NCBI GenBank assembly: GCA_022599915.1
Contig: JAHZLH010000048.1
Location: 1-64,000 of the forward strand
Length of the DNA stretch: 64,000 nt
From: Actinomycetes bacterium
GTDB taxonomy: Bacteria > Actinomycetota > Actinomycetes > S36-B12 > GCA-2699445
Direction of reading: 5' to 3'
Shown: positions 43,455 through 53,515 of the stretch, one piece after another
Position numbering within the stretch: position 1 is the first letter of the stretch
Layout: every line of letters starts with the position of its first letter
The notes under the pieces: model-generated
The model's input: only the letters and a program-made list of their open reading frames with translations
What the model was told of the DNA's origin: nothing
Databases searched by the model: none
Made by a program: the position numbers and the translations under genes

Positions 43455-44486
43455 ATGCGAGCCCAACTCCTTACGACCCCGGGCGCCAATCTCGACATTG
43501 CGCTGTCGTGGCAGCAGCACCCAATTCCGGAGCCTGGGCCGGGCCAACTACAAATCCAAGTCACCGCCAGCGCGGTCTGTCGCACCGATCTACAGCTGGT
43601 GTCAGGCGATTTGCCCGCGCACCGATTGCCGGTCATTCCGGGACACCAGGTAGTTGGTCGGGTGATTGCACTCGGAGCCGGGGTACCGGCAGCGCGACTG
43701 GGCGAACGCGTCGGCTTGGTGTGGCTAGCTAGCGCCTGCGGCCAGTGTCGCTTCTGCGGCAGTGGTCGAGAAAACTTGTGCGCCGAGGCGCGCTTTACTG
43801 GTTGGGATGTTGACGGTGGTTACGCAACCGCCGTCAACGCGCGGGCAGACTTCACCCACCCGCTACCTGATCTCGGAGCCCAATTCGCCGCGAGCGAGGA
43901 AAGTGACGCAGCAATCGCACCGCTGCTCTGCGGGGGTGTCATCGGTTTCAGATCATTGCGGGCTGCCGGGATCGGACCAGAGTCAACTGGGGCACGATTG
44001 GGGTTGTTCGGCTTTGGTGCCAGCGCCCTGCTCGCAATTCAAGTTGCCCGGCATTGGGGAGTTCGATGTTTCGTGGTTACCCGGTCGATCGCTGAAGCAG
44101 CCCGGGCGCGCGAACTCGGGGCGGAGTGGGCGGGGACCTACGATGACGTGCCGCCGGAACGATTCGATGCTGCGATCACGTTCGCGCCAGTCGGCTGGGT
44201 CGTCAACGACGCGCTGCGAGCACTAGACCGCGGCGGCACCGTCGCGATTAACGCGATTCATTTGGATCAGATTCCCGCATTGGACTACGACGATCTGTGG
44301 TGGGAGCGCAGTATCAGATCCGTCGCGAACGTCACTCGACAAGACGTCGCTGACTTCTTGCAAACGGTAGCCGCTGCTGGAATCCGTACCGACTACGAGG
44401 TAATGCCGCTGTCGGCCGCCGCAACCGCTTTGAACCGGGTCCGACAAGGGAATGTTGCCGGCGCATTCGTGCTTCAGCCCGATTGA
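43455..44486 (+). CDS. Zinc-dependent alcohol dehydrogenase
   Basis: A 343-aa medium-chain dehydrogenase. Catalytic zinc region: CRTDLQLVSGD, then PVIPGHQVVG, where the usual GHE reads GHQ. The structural zinc site has four Cys in CGQCRFCGSGRENLC. The NAD-binding part (LGLFGFGASALLAIQVARHWG) is normal. The E to Q change may affect zinc handling. Substrate unknown. It is divergent from ftsH. Confidence 0.88.
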   Translation: MRAQLLTTPGANLDIALSWQQHPIPEPGPGQLQIQVTASAVCRTDLQLVSGDLPAHRLPVIPGHQVVGRVIALGAGVPAARLGERVGLVWLASACGQCRFCGSGRENLCAEARFTGWDVDGGYATAVNARADFTHPLPDLGAQFAASEESDAAIAPLLCGGVIGFRSLRAAGIGPESTGARLGLFGFGASALLAIQVARHWGVRCFVVTRSIAEAARARELGAEWAGTYDDVPPERFDAAITFAPVGWVVNDALRALDRGGTVAINAIHLDQIPALDYDDLWWERSIRSVANVTRQDVADFLQTVAAAGIRTDYEVMPLSAAATALNRVRQGNVAGAFVLQPD

Positions 44487-44756
<270 letters not shown>

Positions 44757-44810
44757 GTCGCCCCGCAAGACGACAATGCCCTGCCCGGCGCAGCGTGAGA
44801 CAATTCCGAT

Positions 44811-45752
44811 ATGGCGCAATCCTGGACTCCTGCTGATATTCCTAATCTTTCCGGCCGCGTCTTTGTCGTGACCGGCGCAACCAGTGGCCTCGGCTTAGCC
44901 AATGCCGCTCAACTCGCGCGACATGGTGGTCAGGTCGTGGTTACCGGCAGGGATCCCGACCGACTGCGGAGCGCTTGGGAAGAAGTCTCGGCCGCTAGCC
45001 AAGGACCGCAGCCCGATCAGGTGCTACTCGATCTTGCCGATCTGTCCTCAGTACGAACGGCAGCAGCGGAAATCATGGCGCTGCATGACACTATCCACGT
45101 TCTGATCAACAATGCCGGCATTATGGCGCCGCCGCTCAGCCGCACCGTCGATGACTTCGAATCACAGATCGGAACCAACCACCTCGGGCATTTCGCGCTT
45201 ACAGGACTACTGCTACCTGCTATGCCCACCGACGACGCAACCGCCGACGCTCGCGTGGTGACAGTGGCCAGCGGCGCACATCGGATGGGCAAGGTTGATC
45301 TCGATGACCTCAACTACCGCAATCGGCGCTACGAGTCATGGCAAGCCTATGGACAAACCAAACTCGCCAACTTGTTATTCACCCGGGAACTGAGCCGCCG
45401 GGCCACGTCGGCCGGCCTGAAACTGAAGGCAGTCGCCGCACATCCGGGGTGGTCCGCCACCAACCTGCAATTCGCTGGACCGGCCATGGCACAAAACGTT
45501 GTGGGGCGAACTATCACCCGCACCGTAAATGCCGTTGTTGGGCAGTCCGCAGAGATCGGCTCTTGGCCGCAGGTCCGAGCAGCCACCGACCCCGGAGTTG
45601 AGAGCGGGCAGTACTACGGCCCCGACGGCTTCATGGAAATGCGCGGCAAACCGGTATTGGTCGAACCAAGCAATGCGGCCAAAAACGATGAGACCGCTGC
45701 GGGTCTGTGGAAGCTCTCCGAAGACCTCACCGGAGTCCGCTTTCTCGACTAG
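44811..45752 (+). CDS. SDR oxidoreductase, retinol/protochlorophyllide-type
   Basis: A 313-aa SDR with TGATSGLGLANAAQLARHGG, NNAGIMAPPL and the catalytic YGQTKLANLLF (Tyr-x3-Lys); the extended C-terminus is like that of the retinol dehydrogenase and protochlorophyllide reductase-related branch, common in actinobacteria with no photosynthetic role. A GACAAT box is 6 nt before the ATG. Confidence 0.85.
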   Translation: MAQSWTPADIPNLSGRVFVVTGATSGLGLANAAQLARHGGQVVVTGRDPDRLRSAWEEVSAASQGPQPDQVLLDLADLSSVRTAAAEIMALHDTIHVLINNAGIMAPPLSRTVDDFESQIGTNHLGHFALTGLLLPAMPTDDATADARVVTVASGAHRMGKVDLDDLNYRNRRYESWQAYGQTKLANLLFTRELSRRATSAGLKLKAVAAHPGWSATNLQFAGPAMAQNVVGRTITRTVNAVVGQSAEIGSWPQVRAATDPGVESGQYYGPDGFMEMRGKPVLVEPSNAAKNDETAAGLWKLSEDLTGVRFLD

Positions 45753-45867
45753 CAACGCAGCGACCACCCCCCTGTTCAGTTGCGCCATCCGGGCGAAAAT
45801 TGTCTGTTGATGAATAACTTTGGCCACATCGGGAAACGTCTGTGTACTGCAACCTCTTGGAGACCAG

Positions 45868-46014
45868 ATGAATCGAGTCGCCCGAGCACCCCGAGTTCGA
45901 CTAACTTCCGCCGACGATCAAGTCATTCAGTTGGAACGCAACCGCCTGCGGCATCCACCGCGTCCCGCGGGCGTGTGGCACGGGATGATGCGTTGGCTGG
46001 GTTTTCGCTACTAG
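45868..46014 (+). CDS. Basic 48-aa protein
   Basis: ATG 45868 is preceded by TTGGAG with 5 nt spacing. The product starts MNRVARAPRVRLTSADDQ and ends GVWHGMMRWLGFRY; it is Arg-rich with an aromatic C-terminus. No family is recognised. Ribosome site, isolated position and a 200-bp gap on its right make a small gene plausible, but coding is not proven. Confidence 0.4.
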   Translation: MNRVARAPRVRLTSADDQVIQLERNRLRHPPRPAGVWHGMMRWLGFRY

Positions 46015-46212
46015 CCGTACCGATCTGGCGGTAGTCGCACCCAGACCTCGATCGCTCGGCGTGGTCGGCTTCGGCACGACATCGAAGATGCAGTTACCGG
46101 GAAAAGGAACCACCCTAGGGTTAGGCAGAGGATGCTGCGCGGGCCAATCTCACGGAGTCCACTGATCCGGCACCGCGGACTTGTCGGGCGATAACCGGCT
46201 GAGAGGAGAAAC
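46015..46212. other. Upstream region of the 142-aa gene
   Basis: Holds the palindrome ACCCTAGGGT near 46117-46126, which includes a TAGGGT box, about 80 nt before the ribosome site GAGAGGAG. No gene is supported. The palindrome could be an operator or simply a -10 box. Confidence 0.35.
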
Positions 46213-46641
46213 ATGACATCGTCACCCACGCCAGCACCGACGACTGAGGTCGCGGAACTCATAGGCATCTACCACGCTGATGGTGGCTTGGTCGGCGAGG
46301 CAACCTACGTGATCGGTCATCTACTGGGCCGGGCTCATTGTGCGCTCTGTGACATCACCCACTCACCCTTCCGTCGGAAACCGGCCTGGGACGCCATGGT
46401 GCAGCGGCTAGGTGTTGAGTTCCGGCTCCTTCACCGCAACGAGGTTGATTCGGACGTGCAAAAACTTCTCGACGATCACGAAACTCCACTAGTTCTGGCT
46501 CGGACAGATTCCGGGTCACTGGAGGTACTGCTGGAGCCGCAAGAGCTTGAACTCTCTGGCTCCGTTACCGATTTTGAGCAGCGTCTGCGGGAAGCACTGC
46601 GCGGTCGAGAGTCGGCCAAGACCGGTAGGCGAGCCGGCTAG
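46213..46641 (+). CDS. Unrecognised 142-aa protein with HCALC motif
   Basis: The 142-aa soluble protein begins (after a Thr/Pro-rich lead) with IGIYHADGGLVGEATYVIGHLLGRAH and the cluster HCALCDITH, followed by FRRKPAWDAMVQRLGVEF and an LVLARTDSGSLEVLLE strand. I recall proteins of this pattern in other bacteria but know no established function. The Cys-x2-Cys flanked by His suggests a metal or redox site. Start supported by GAGAGGAG. Confidence 0.7.
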   Translation: MTSSPTPAPTTEVAELIGIYHADGGLVGEATYVIGHLLGRAHCALCDITHSPFRRKPAWDAMVQRLGVEFRLLHRNEVDSDVQKLLDDHETPLVLARTDSGSLEVLLEPQELELSGSVTDFEQRLREALRGRESAKTGRRAG

Positions 46642-46647
46642 TTGGTT

Positions 46648-48252
46648 CTAGTCCCCCGCTGACTGTTCTGCCGCGGCTGCCTCAAACTCGCCAACATCTC
46701 TGCCAAACCGAGTGATGGGTCCACCCACTGCAAAGACGGCTATCAACATCCCGATAAAGGACAGCGCAGCATTGAAGCTAAATGCCCACTTAACGCCGTC
46801 GGCAAAAGCGATTCGGACCACTTCGACCAACTGCTCACCGGTCTTCCCCGGATATTGCTGCAACACCGTAGCCGAGTTATCGGTGCCGACAATGACGCCT
46901 CGGATGGCTTCAATCTCGGCAGAGTTGAGCGTTATCCCGATCGCCTGTGAACCGTCGGTGATCCCAGCATTAGCAGCGACCAGGAAGATAGTCGTGGTGA
47001 TACCAAGGCCAACCGCACCACCAGCAACCTGGAACATATAGACCAGTCCGCCAGCAAGACTGGACATGGACGGATCCAAAGCGGTGAGCGCGGCAGTAGT
47101 TACTGCAGAAGCGAAGAGTCCGACACCAATTCCCAGCACGATCATGCCAGGCAAGAAAGCGGTGAACCCTGACTCTGGCTCAATCAGCAAAACCAACAAC
47201 GCAGGCCCGACGAACATGCACAAGGCACCAACCGAGATGACAGCCTTGAGCCCGACTCGATTGATGAGCCAGGATTCGCTGAAGGACGCTACTGCGAAAA
47301 CCGCCATAAAGGGCAGCAGTGACGCACCTGCTTGTAGCGGATTCTGGTCAAAGACCTTCTCGAAGTACTGCGGCAGGTACAACAGGGCACTAAAGAAGAT
47401 ACTGGAGGTCATCAGCACCGAGAGACACGCGTAGAGCAAGGGGCGATGACCTATCACTGCCCCCGGGATCAACGCGTCGTCGCCGGCCATTCGCTGGCGG
47501 AGAACAAACGCCACCATGGCCAGTGCAGCCACAATCAGTAGCCCCCACACGAACGGGTCACTCCAGCCCACATCCGGAGCCTCGGTAAGTGAGACCAACA
47601 GCGAAATCAGACTGACGCCCAGCAATAAGGAGCCCCAGTAGTCGACCTTGCCATGCTCATCGGGCGATTTGACGTGAACCGTTCGCCAGGTAACCGCTAC
47701 CGCAACGAGGGCGATGGGCACGTTGATAAGTAAAATCCAGCGCCAGCTTGCTAACTCGGTCAGCGCACCGCCCAGCAGCGGTCCGGTCGCGTTGCCGATA
47801 CCAGCGACGCCGATGACTAGCCCACCGGCCAGACCCGCCTTGGCAGCTGGAAGGATCTGGTAGATCAGACCTAAGATGGCCGGCCACATCAACGCGCCGC
47901 CAACCCCTTGCAGCCCGCGAGCAGCGATCAATGTGTAGATGTCGGGGGCGAGTCCGCCGAGCAACGAAAACACAGCAAAGATTCCCGTTCCGATGAACAG
48001 GATCCGCAACCGACCAAACATGTCCGCCAGTCGGCCCCCCGGAACGATCATCACACCGAAGATCACCGCGTAAGCATTAATAACCCACTGCAGTTCGGAG
48101 ACATCGGTGTTGAGCTCTGCCTCCATTGCTGGCAGCGCAACGCTCATCGCTACAAAGTCATTGGCGATCAGAAAAACGCAGAGACACATCGCTACCAGAG
48201 CAAGGACGACGTCGCTTCCCAGCTTCCCGGATTTCGCGCTATCTACCGACAT
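46648..48252 (-). CDS. MFS exporter, DHA2 (EmrB/QacA) type
   Basis: A 534-aa transporter with about 14 spans. The N-terminal LQWVINAYAVIFGVMIVPGGRLADMFGRLRILF segment and GGALMWPAILGLIYQILP are typical of drug:H+ antiporters of the 14-span class. Substrate unknown. The ATG at 48252 follows TACGGT by 6 nt. It ends 6 bp from the convergent 142-aa gene. Confidence 0.9.
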   Translation of the reverse strand: MSVDSAKSGKLGSDVVLALVAMCLCVFLIANDFVAMSVALPAMEAELNTDVSELQWVINAYAVIFGVMIVPGGRLADMFGRLRILFIGTGIFAVFSLLGGLAPDIYTLIAARGLQGVGGALMWPAILGLIYQILPAAKAGLAGGLVIGVAGIGNATGPLLGGALTELASWRWILLINVPIALVAVAVTWRTVHVKSPDEHGKVDYWGSLLLGVSLISLLVSLTEAPDVGWSDPFVWGLLIVAALAMVAFVLRQRMAGDDALIPGAVIGHRPLLYACLSVLMTSSIFFSALLYLPQYFEKVFDQNPLQAGASLLPFMAVFAVASFSESWLINRVGLKAVISVGALCMFVGPALLVLLIEPESGFTAFLPGMIVLGIGVGLFASAVTTAALTALDPSMSSLAGGLVYMFQVAGGAVGLGITTTIFLVAANAGITDGSQAIGITLNSAEIEAIRGVIVGTDNSATVLQQYPGKTGEQLVEVVRIAFADGVKWAFSFNAALSFIGMLIAVFAVGGPITRFGRDVGEFEAAAAEQSAGD

Positions 48253-48258
48253 CTGGTT

Positions 48259-48264
48259 ACCGTA
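48259..48264 (-). promoter_or_regulatory. -10 box of the MFS gene
   Basis: TACGGT on the minus strand, 6 nt before the ATG at 48252; leaderless arrangement. Confidence 0.6.
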
Positions 48265-48464
48265 TCGATTTCAAACAGATACAGCGCGGGACAATGCGTC
48301 GGTCAACTCTGGAGTGCTGGTTCAGGTACCCATCCCAAGCAGAGAGCCCGTGACATCCGTCATACGTATCAACCACAGGCTGTCACCACGAGGCAGCCCA
48401 GCGAAATAGTGTGAGTGAATACAATCTGTCCAAGCCCGCACTAACGGGTCAGGTAGCCGCCACC

Positions 48465-48470
48465 TAGGCT
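48465..48470 (+). promoter_or_regulatory. -10 box of the DUF2510 gene
   Basis: TAGGCT, 6 nt before the GTG at 48477; leaderless arrangement. Confidence 0.65.
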
Positions 48471-48476
48471 GATCTC

Positions 48477-49754
48477 GTGGCAACATCATCTACAAGCGGC
48501 GATAGTCAACCCGCTGGCTGGTATCCAGACCCAGCGGATTCCGGCAGATTGCGCTTTTGGGATGGCACTACTTGGACAGACCACACAAAGGCCTTGACCG
48601 ACCTTAGTCCAGACACTGCGGACCAAAGCGCGACCTCGTCAAGCCCCGCGCCTGACGCCACCACCCAGACTGCCGCTGAGCCGCAGCAATGGGGTACCGC
48701 CGGCTCAGGGGCCGAGCAACCAACTGCGGCAGCACCGGCTCCCGACTACGGCCGCTATGCAGCTCAGCAGAGCCCACTGGCACCCAGCGGGATGCGCCCC
48801 ATCAGCTTTCTGTTCTCCGACATCGTGCGGATCGGTAAACGCGCATGGTGGCCGCTCACTGCGGTCAGCCTGATCTTTGCTGTGGTCTCCGCCCTAGCAT
48901 TGGCAGCTACTACCGCAGCGCTGGTAGATCTTGGCGCGCTGGGCGACGCGATCCGCTTGACCAGCGAGTTGGCCTCCGAGCCAGTCGGTGCCACAACTCC
49001 CGAGGCCCAAGGCAAGCTCTTGGAAGATGCCTTTACCCAGGTGCCTCGAGTGACTTCCTGGGTCGGGTGGGTTGTCGGAGGAGTCCTGCTCGCCGTCGTG
49101 CTGACCTTCGCTTCGGCTTGGCAGATTGCTGCGGTCAATCGCGCAGCAATGATGGCTGCCGCTGGTGACTCAGCGAGCATCAGCGACTCGCTGCGCCGTG
49201 GTCTACCAGGTGGTCTTCGGTTATGTGGCTACCTGCTGATCTTCATCCTCGCCGTGACCGTCGTTGTCACCGTTGTCACCGTCATCTGCATCCTGGCTGC
49301 GGCTGTCTCGGTTTGGCTGAGCGTCCTGATCGGCATATTCGCCGGGCTGCTGCTCATGGTGCTGATGGTGTGGGTATTCACTCGGCTCACTCCCCTCTCC
49401 GTGCAGGTTGTGATCAAGCGTGGCGCCCTTAGGTGGTCGTGGCGGGCCACTCGTGGCAAGTTCTGGGGAGTCTTAGGCCGCTACGCGCTGTGGAGCTTAG
49501 TTGCCTATGTGATCATTCAGTTCCTCATGGGCATTGCGCTACTGCCGGCCGCTTTGATCGGATCAGTAATCGCCGGCCAGAATGACCCCGGCGCCGCAAG
49601 CGCGGTCTTCTCAGCGACGCTGTTGCTAAGCATCCCGCTCTCACTCGCCCTAAACGCCGCATCGCTCATCGGGGTAGTGCCGATTTGGCGCGATCTGACC
49701 GATGAACCGGAGTTCGCCAGTATCCGCGATGGCGAGCCAGTCTCGGTCGACTGA
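48477..49754 (+). CDS. DUF2510 membrane protein
   Basis: The 425-aa protein opens with the DUF2510 motif (AGWYPDPADSGRLRFWDGTTWTDHT), continues with an Ala/Pro/Thr-rich linker to residue ~100, and ends in a membrane domain of about six spans (around residues 120-400). The membrane part resembles the glycerophosphodiester-phosphodiesterase-associated/DUF7847 type. DUF2510 is common in actinobacterial membrane proteins with no settled role. Start GTG 48477 is set by the box 6 nt upstream. Confidence 0.8.
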   Translation: MATSSTSGDSQPAGWYPDPADSGRLRFWDGTTWTDHTKALTDLSPDTADQSATSSSPAPDATTQTAAEPQQWGTAGSGAEQPTAAAPAPDYGRYAAQQSPLAPSGMRPISFLFSDIVRIGKRAWWPLTAVSLIFAVVSALALAATTAALVDLGALGDAIRLTSELASEPVGATTPEAQGKLLEDAFTQVPRVTSWVGWVVGGVLLAVVLTFASAWQIAAVNRAAMMAAAGDSASISDSLRRGLPGGLRLCGYLLIFILAVTVVVTVVTVICILAAAVSVWLSVLIGIFAGLLLMVLMVWVFTRLTPLSVQVVIKRGALRWSWRATRGKFWGVLGRYALWSLVAYVIIQFLMGIALLPAALIGSVIAGQNDPGAASAVFSATLLLSIPLSLALNAASLIGVVPIWRDLTDEPEFASIRDGEPVSVD

Positions 49755-49780
49755 GTTTGCTGCGGAAATAGCCACGCCCA

Positions 49781-49818
49781 GAGATTTTCTAGAGATCACC
49801 GAGAGCCGAGAAAATCTC
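49781..49818. terminator. Hairpin between convergent DUF2510 and typA genes
   Basis: GAGATTTTC (49781-49789) and GAAAATCTC (49810-49818) form a perfect 9-bp stem with a 20-nt loop. It sits between two gene ends facing each other, so a two-way terminator is likely. Confidence 0.55.
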
Positions 49819-49919
49819 GCTGCCGAAGCGATGGTCGTAAACACACCCGACACCACACCCTCGACGGGTCGGCAGTGGCATTCACACTCAGAAATCTGAA
49901 TACGTAGTTATCTTTTTGC

Positions 49920-51788
49920 TCACTCCGTTGCCCGGCGACGTGAGCGGCTACGAGCTCGGGTCACGGCGTTAAGTTCTACTTTGCGGATTCGCACTGCATC
50001 GGGAGTGACTTCGACGCACTCGTCTTCCCGACAGAATTCCATCGACTGCTCTAGCGACAACAGCCGTGGCGGCACTAGTCGTTCTAACTCCTGCGCAGTC
50101 GATGAACGGATGTTGGTGAGTTTCTTTTCCTTAGTTGGGTTGACATCCATGTCGTCTGCGCGAGCATTCTCACCCACAATCATCCCCTCGTAGACGTCCG
50201 TCCCTGGCGCCACAAACAAAGCGCCCCGTTCCTGCAATCCGAAGCAGGCATAAGAGGTCACCGTGCCAGTTCGATCAGCCACCAACGATCCACTGGCACG
50301 CGTTCGCAATTCGCCATGCCATTTCTCGTAGCCGCCGAAAACATGATGCATCAAGCCAGTACCACGAGTTTCGGTGAGGAACTCGGTGCGGAACCCGATC
50401 AACCCGCGAGCCGGAACCCGGTAATCCATTCGCACCCAGCCAGTTCCGTGATTCTTCATGGATCGCACCTGACCCCGACGTAATCCTAGAAGTTGGGTCA
50501 CCACGCCAACGAAATCCTCGGGGACGTCGATAGCCAAATCTTCCATAGGTTCGTGCAGCGAACCATCGATCTCCCGCGTGACCACCTGCGGTTTACCCAC
50601 TGTGATTTCGTAACCCTCGCGCCGCATCATTTCCACCAGCACGGCCAGTTGCAGCTCGCCGCGTCCTTGGACTTCCCAGACATCGGGGCGGTCGGTGTCA
50701 GCGACGCGCAGCGATACGTTACCGATCAACTCGGCATCTAGCCGGTTCTTGAGCAGCCGTGCGGTCATTTTGCTGCCACTGCGACCAGCCAGCGGCGAAT
50801 CATTGATGCCGATCGTGACCGAGATGCTGGGTTCATCCACAGTTATCACCGGCAGCGGCCGAGGATCCTCCGGGTCAGCCAACGTCTCGCCGATCGTGAT
50901 CTCCGCCAGGCCAGCAACCGCAACGATATCTCCTGCTGTGGCTGACTCCACTGGAGTACGGTCGAGCGCTTCGGTCATCAGCAGTTCACCGATCTTGGCG
51001 GGCTGCTGGATGCCATCAGCGCGGCACCAAGTCACGGCTGCGCCCTTGCTGATTTGACCGGAGCGGACCCGGCACAGTGCTAGCCGGCCGAGATAGGGCG
51101 AGGCATCCAAGTTGGTGACCTGCGCCTGCAGCGGATCGGCATCGTCGTAGCTGGGGGGCGGGACGGTGTCGAGGATCGCGGAAAAGAGCGCCGCAAGATC
51201 TTCCCCTTCCGGCATCCCACCGTCCTCAGGACGTTCCATGGCTGCCCGACCTGCCTTTGCGCTGGCGTAGACAATCGGGAATTCGATTTGGTCGTCCTCG
51301 GCATCCAGATCGAAAAAGAGTTCGTAGACCTCGTCGAGCACCTCACTGATGCGAGAGTCGGACCGATCGACCTTGTTGATGACGAGCACGACCGGCAGCT
51401 GCTTTGCCAGCGCCTTGCCGAGGACAAAGCGAGTCTGGGGCAGCGGCCCTTCAGCGGCGTCCACCAAGAGCAGTACCCCATCAACCATCTCTAGACCCCG
51501 CTCAACCTCGCCACCGAAATCAGCGTGACCAGGAGTATCAATGATGTTGATGGTGACATCGGTTGCGGCAGCGGACCCCGAATAACGCACCGCGGTGTGC
51601 TTGGCGAGAATTGTGATGCCCTTTTCTCGCTCCAAGTCCATGGAATCCATCACCCGATCAGCCACGTCCGCGTTTTCGCGGAAGGCGCCTGATTGCCACA
51701 ACATGGCATCGACCAGAGTGGTCTTACCATGGTCGACGTGGGCGATGATCGCGATGTTGCGCAGGTCGTCGCGCTGTCTGAGAGTCAC
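49920..51788 (-). CDS. typA: Ribosome-associated GTPase TypA/BipA
   Basis: A translational GTPase related to EF-G. The 622-aa protein has the P-loop [12 protein letters not shown], the switch [23 protein letters not shown], and the domain V and C-terminal BipA segments ([26 protein letters not shown]-type). I take the GTG at 51788 as the start: a TAGAAT box lies exactly 6 nt upstream, better than the adjacent in-frame TTG. Confidence 0.95.
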   Translation of the reverse strand: MTLRQRDDLRNIAIIAHVDHGKTTLVDAMLWQSGAFRENADVADRVMDSMDLEREKGITILAKHTAVRYSGSAAATDVTINIIDTPGHADFGGEVERGLEMVDGVLLLVDAAEGPLPQTRFVLGKALAKQLPVVLVINKVDRSDSRISEVLDEVYELFFDLDAEDDQIEFPIVYASAKAGRAAMERPEDGGMPEGEDLAALFSAILDTVPPPSYDDADPLQAQVTNLDASPYLGRLALCRVRSGQISKGAAVTWCRADGIQQPAKIGELLMTEALDRTPVESATAGDIVAVAGLAEITIGETLADPEDPRPLPVITVDEPSISVTIGINDSPLAGRSGSKMTARLLKNRLDAELIGNVSLRVADTDRPDVWEVQGRGELQLAVLVEMMRREGYEITVGKPQVVTREIDGSLHEPMEDLAIDVPEDFVGVVTQLLGLRRGQVRSMKNHGTGWVRMDYRVPARGLIGFRTEFLTETRGTGLMHHVFGGYEKWHGELRTRASGSLVADRTGTVTSYACFGLQERGALFVAPGTDVYEGMIVGENARADDMDVNPTKEKKLTNIRSSTAQELERLVPPRLLSLEQSMEFCREDECVEVTPDAVRIRKVELNAVTRARSRSRRRATE

Positions 51789-51794
51789 CAACCG

Positions 51795-51800
51795 ATTCTA
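51795..51800 (-). promoter_or_regulatory. -10 box of typA
   Basis: TAGAAT on the minus strand, 6 nt before the GTG at 51788; leaderless arrangement. Confidence 0.65.
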
Positions 51801-51925
51801 GAGGGCGCAGTGTCTGGCGCCCTAATCTCACCACTGAACGGCAACTGAGTTTGTCAGGGTGGGCTGGCCCCATCCCATCGCAGATGCGCACGGTGAGTGG
51901 CCCCACCCCTCCCCTTTCAACTAGG

Positions 51926-52098
51926 CCGATGCGGTTCAGGCGATTCCCTCGCATCGGTGATCGAGCGTCCTTTGACTGGCAACCACGTTGCTATCTGCTT
52001 GAGAGGTAGGGGTCGTCTTGGGGAGGGGGCGGTCACTTCTGACAGGGGATGTTCAGGAGGATGCTGGAAACAGGGGCTTTCCGGTGGTGCCTGTTTTT
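51926..52098 (+). ncRNA. Possible small RNA with 5' hairpin and terminator
   Basis: Within the divergent typA/saccharopine-dehydrogenase-like gap, a perfect 8-bp stem (CCGATGCG at 51926-51933 with CGCATCGG at 51950-51957, 16-nt loop) lies about 110 nt before a second hairpin, AAACAGG (52068-52074) and CCTGTTT (52090-52096), which runs into TTTTT on the plus strand. This looks like a terminated transcript of about 170 nt, although no clear promoter is seen just before it. No known RNA family is recognised. It could also be an attenuator for the downstream gene. Confidence 0.35.
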
Positions 52099-52168
52099 GG
52101 AGTTGGGAGTGGAGTTCGCGATCCGTACGTGATTCGTACGTCTTCGAGCCACGATCTTGCCAGCGGGC

Positions 52169-52174
52169 TAACGT
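52169..52174 (+). promoter_or_regulatory. -10 box of the saccharopine-dehydrogenase-like gene
   Basis: TAACGT, 7 nt before the GTG at 52182; leaderless arrangement. Confidence 0.5.
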
Positions 52175-52181
52175 GAAGCCT

Positions 52182-53495
52182 GTGGGAAACCAATCATCAT
52201 CGGGATCGGCAACGACATCTGTCATCGAGGCATCGGGCAAAAGCCGGAATGGCGCCCGAACCAAGCCGCGACCCAAACATGACTTGGTGCTCTTCGGTGC
52301 AACTGGATTCACCGGGAATCTCGTCGCCGACTACCTCGCTCGCAATGCACCCCCGCGGACCCGGATCGCACTCGCCGGTCGCAACGAAGAGAAGTTGGCT
52401 GCCAGCCGAAGTAGATTGTCCGGGCCCAGTCACGACTGGCCACTGCTGATAGCTGACGCACAAGATCCGGATTCACTGACGCCATTGGCAGCTTCGAGCA
52501 AGGCGATCATCTCCACCGTGGGCCCCTACAACAAATATGGGGCAGAACTCGTTGCGGCCTGCGCACAAGCTGGCACCCACTACGCCGACCTCACTGGTGA
52601 GGTGCTGTTCATGCGTCGCTCGATCGATCAGTTTGACGACCTCGCCCAGTCCACCGGCGCTCGCATCGTGCACTCCTGCGGCTTCGACAGTATCCCCAGC
52701 GATCTGGGAGTACTGGCCCTTCACCTGCGCGCAAAGGATAGCGACGGCAAGGGGCATTTAACCCACACCCACTTCCTAGTGCGCAAAGTACGCGGTGGCT
52801 TCAGCGGCGGCACCGTGGCGTCAGGGATCAACGAGATCGAACTCGCTCGCGGAACGAAAGGCGCGCGCAAACTGTTGGCCGATCCGTATTCGCTCAGCCC
52901 CGATCGATCTGCCGAGCCGACACCTGGTGACCCGAAAGACAGTTTGAAGGTCCGTTACGACGAGGTGGCGGGATCCTGGGTGGGGCCATTCCTAATGGCG
53001 TCCATCAACACTCGGGTAGTGCGCCGCAGCAACGCCCTGCTGCACTATGCCTACGGTCATGGGTTTCGCTATGACGAAGGCAGCGCTTTCGGACCCGGCT
53101 TGACCGGGCGACTGGGGGCAACCGCGATGGCTGGCGGGATTGCGGCAATCGGTGGCGCACTGCAAAGCGATGCCGGCCGAAAGCTCGCATCCCGCTTTCT
53201 GCCAGCTCCGGGTGAAGGCCCCGATGAACGCACGAGACAGAACGGCATGTTCAGCATCACGATCCACACTCGAACCCCTGCTGGGGTTCGCTATCGAGCA
53301 ACGGTTGCAGCCGATGGTGATCCCGGTTACGTTGCAACCAGCATGATGCTCGGTCGCGCTGGCCTAGTCTTGGCCGGGGATCAGCGTCGACTGCCGCGCC
53401 GCGCTGGTGTGCTCACCCCAGCGACCGGAATGGGCCTCCGGCTTATCGAAGAGCTGAAGGCAGCCGGAATGACCATAACTACTCGAGAAATCTAA
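52182..53495 (+). CDS. Saccharopine dehydrogenase-like NAD(P)-binding protein
   Basis: The 437-aa protein belongs to the saccharopine dehydrogenase-like / trans-acting enoyl reductase group. N-terminal dinucleotide site: DLVLFGATGFTGNLVADYL, then RIALAGRNEEKL; HYADLTGEVLFMR and GFDSIPSDLGVLAL follow. In mycobacteria relatives work on phthiocerol lipids, but most family members are uncharacterised. The start at GTG 52182 is supported by the box upstream; a much longer frame from 51897 has an unlikely Arg/Gly/Ser/Trp-rich extension. Confidence 0.82.
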   Translation: MGNQSSSGSATTSVIEASGKSRNGARTKPRPKHDLVLFGATGFTGNLVADYLARNAPPRTRIALAGRNEEKLAASRSRLSGPSHDWPLLIADAQDPDSLTPLAASSKAIISTVGPYNKYGAELVAACAQAGTHYADLTGEVLFMRRSIDQFDDLAQSTGARIVHSCGFDSIPSDLGVLALHLRAKDSDGKGHLTHTHFLVRKVRGGFSGGTVASGINEIELARGTKGARKLLADPYSLSPDRSAEPTPGDPKDSLKVRYDEVAGSWVGPFLMASINTRVVRRSNALLHYAYGHGFRYDEGSAFGPGLTGRLGATAMAGGIAAIGGALQSDAGRKLASRFLPAPGEGPDERTRQNGMFSITIHTRTPAGVRYRATVAADGDPGYVATSMMLGRAGLVLAGDQRRLPRRAGVLTPATGMGLRLIEELKAAGMTITTREI

Positions 53496-53515
53496 GGAAG
53501 GCCGGTAGAACGCAG

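Noticed and set aside
51897-52181. N-terminal extension of the saccharopine-dehydrogenase-like protein
   Set aside because: Extension is Arg/Gly/Trp-rich and unlike the family; the leaderless box supports the later GTG.
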